A DNA stretch of 64,000 nt from Cannabis sativa (lineage: Eukaryota; Streptophyta; Magnoliopsida; Rosales; Cannabaceae). The notes below the pieces were generated by a model that had not been told where the DNA came from, did not search any database, and worked only from the letters and a program-made list of their open reading frames with translations. The first letter of the stretch is position 1. Each line of letters begins with the position of its first letter. Shown one piece after another: positions 62,306 to 64,000 of the stretch. Where the stretch lies: contig NC_083610.1 of the NCBI RefSeq assembly GCF_029168945.1, positions 69,183,580 through 69,247,579 of the forward strand, in the 5' to 3' direction. Made by a program: the position numbers and the translations under genes.

Positions 62306-64000
62306 TTACTCAAGTCGTTTGTTTAAGAAATCTCTAAACTTAAAGCGCTGTGTCTGGCCGTTTTCGGCACTACTTAGAGATGTTGTGTCACTGTCTTGGC
62401 AACTCGGTGATGATATACTTCCACTATCTTTATCAAGAATCTCAAAATCCAGAGGATCTTTACTACCAGAATCCATAAAATAGTCTTTATCATCATCATC
62501 TTCATAACCCTCGTTAGAAACACAAATACTGGATTCGATAAACATGTCAGCATCCTTCTCCCCATTCAACAACTCTAGTATCTGACAACAACAAAAAGTG
62601 TTGTTTAGCAACTAGGACACAAAGGTTACTTTTTTAGCTTTTATTTTACGTACCTGACTCATTTTTGGACGAGCTCGAGCTGACTGAGAAACACACAGCT
62701 TAGCTGCTAAAGCCATTCTTTTCATTTGAGCAGTTTCAATATTCTCTTTTAACTTTGGATCCACCAATGCTTTATAATCCTCTTTCTCTAACAATTTTCT
62801 TGCCTGGATACATTAAACATCAAGTCAATAAAGAAAAGAGTATGGTGCAAGCATAATAGAGAGGAGTTCTTCATTCATACCCAGTTGACCAAGCTCTCTT
62901 GCCCTTTAGTAACGTTTTCAACAATTGGTCTTTTCCCAGATAATAATTCAAGAAGGACAACACCAAAAGCATAAACATCAACCTTGTAGCTGAGCCTTCC
63001 ATACATGAAGTACTCTGGAGCCATGTAGCCGAATGTCCCAACCATATCACTCTCTTCTGAATAAGCCAGATCTGTAGAACCCTTTGTAGCCAAACCGAAA
63101 TCTGACAACTACAATAGGAGATTTTTTTTATTTAAGAGGGATGCATAAGTTGGTAGTTCTAGCTAGCTAATTACACAAAGTACAAAACCCATATTATGAT
63201 TTTTATGGTGAAGAATTGAATACCTTTGGCTGAAGATCATTTGTGAGAAGAATGTTAGATGGCTTTATATCTCTGTGAATAATAGGCTGTGGAGAGTTAT
63301 TGTGCAGGTAGTTTAGAGCCTCAGCCACTGCAATAGCCATATCAAATCTCAATTCCCACGACACAATTGATTTACCACTATTGTCACCTGCATATATAAT
63401 ACAAAATCCAAACACTTAAATAATTTGATGCAGTTTTCAATTTATTAAAAACACCATACAAAACCAAGTGTGATTACAGCTAAACTTTACCATGCAAGTA
63501 AATTTCCAAGTTTCCCTTGGGGTAATAGTCATAGACTGATATAAGAAGGTCATTCTCCAAACATATACCAATAAGAGGAGCAATGTGTTTGTGGTTTAAT
63601 AAGGTGACTATGTTTACTTCTAATGAAAAATCAGTCCAAGCTTCATTGTATGGCTTCAAAACCTTTATTGCTACTGATTTATCACCTTGAAGAAGCCCTC
63701 TATACACACTGCTACACCCTCCTTCTCCAATAAGATTTTCTGTTTCAACAGACCAATCAATTGCTATGATCTAATAAAAGACTTACTTAAAAAGAAAAAG
63801 AAAAACAGATAAGGTAATCATAAAGTTATTACTTACCTGAAGAAAATGAACAGGTTGCAACCTTCAATTCTTCATATGTGAATATCCTGCAATCTAATGA
63901 CTTTGCTGTACTAAGAAGCTCCAACTCATTTGCTGTATTCGAAGTGTCGAATTCTGTTAAATTCGAATCTAAAGTTGTTGGAGGAACTGGTATTAGAAGA
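62306..64000 (-). CDS. Receptor-like cytoplasmic kinase, C-terminal part (5' end outside the window)
   Basis: Serine/threonine kinase. Exons seen: 63837-64000 (partial), 63491-63739, 63224-63387, 62881-63108, 62654-62803, 62306-62581, all with GT-AG joins in phase. The kinase starts after [15 protein letters not shown]. The glycine loop is [12 protein letters not shown], the lysine is in VAIKVL, the catalytic loop is HRDIKPSN, the metal site SDFGLA, and the activation segment ends MAPEYF. It is followed by [21 protein letters not shown]. The tail after the kinase is acidic ([11 protein letters not shown]) and serine-rich. No transmembrane segment is seen in this part. ENLIGEGG and [11 protein letters not shown] resemble the RLCK VI / universal-stress-domain kinases of plants, but the N-terminus needed to decide lies beyond 64000. 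Confidence 0.92.

Overview
The window is nuclear DNA of a flowering plant, almost certainly a eudicot with a transposon-rich genome. Evidence: about 70 percent A+T, U-rich GT-AG introns, plant-type Ty3 chromovirus, Tat and Athila elements, DUF4283-type LINEs, Helitrons, and a plant-specific receptor-like cytoplasmic kinase. I cannot name the species from the sequence. No rRNA, tRNA or CRISPR was seen.

Genes. Three host genes are supported. VPS35, the core retromer subunit, lies on the minus strand (8165-17078): 22 exons with canonical splice sites, 787 codons, apparently intact. A plus-strand gene of the plant 'SRCFPFPPP' family of unknown function lies at 59694-62031 (3 exons, 409 codons). 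Converging on it from the minus strand is the kinase end of a receptor-like cytoplasmic kinase (62306-64000), cut by the window edge. A broken three-exon piece of NADH-glutamate synthase sits inside a Helitron at 51119-53194.

Layout. 1-5050: decayed Tat-type Ty3 element. 5690-6480: minisatellites. 6757-7571: two foldback DNA elements. 7840-17210: VPS35, with a 1.1 kb Mutator-like element in intron 17 and a foldback element in intron 9. 17795-20705: LINE remnant on the minus strand, split by a solo LTR with a perfect 5-bp target duplication. 21653-47924: a nest. A short-LTR Ty3 remnant was hit by a solo LTR (22174-24392) and by a Helitron (24482-47874). The Helitron in turn carries a 9.65 kb LINE (24768-34419) and a complete Tekay-like chromovirus (35918-45351). 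48176-50135: Athila-like relic. 51119-57811: two Helitrons, a foldback element and a hAT MITE. 57812-59693: AT-rich DNA and the promoter of the plus-strand gene. 59694-64000: the two convergent genes.

Most interesting points. (1) The LINE carries three well-formed spliceosomal introns inside ORF2, each of which restores the frame and the protein family pattern when removed. (2) The two LTRs of the Tekay element differ almost only at CAG/CTG/CCG trinucleotides. This looks like a methylation-linked sequencing artefact and casts doubt on that element's frameshifts. (3) The Helitron's exact insertion point can be read because the sister LTR in the same window preserves the empty site.
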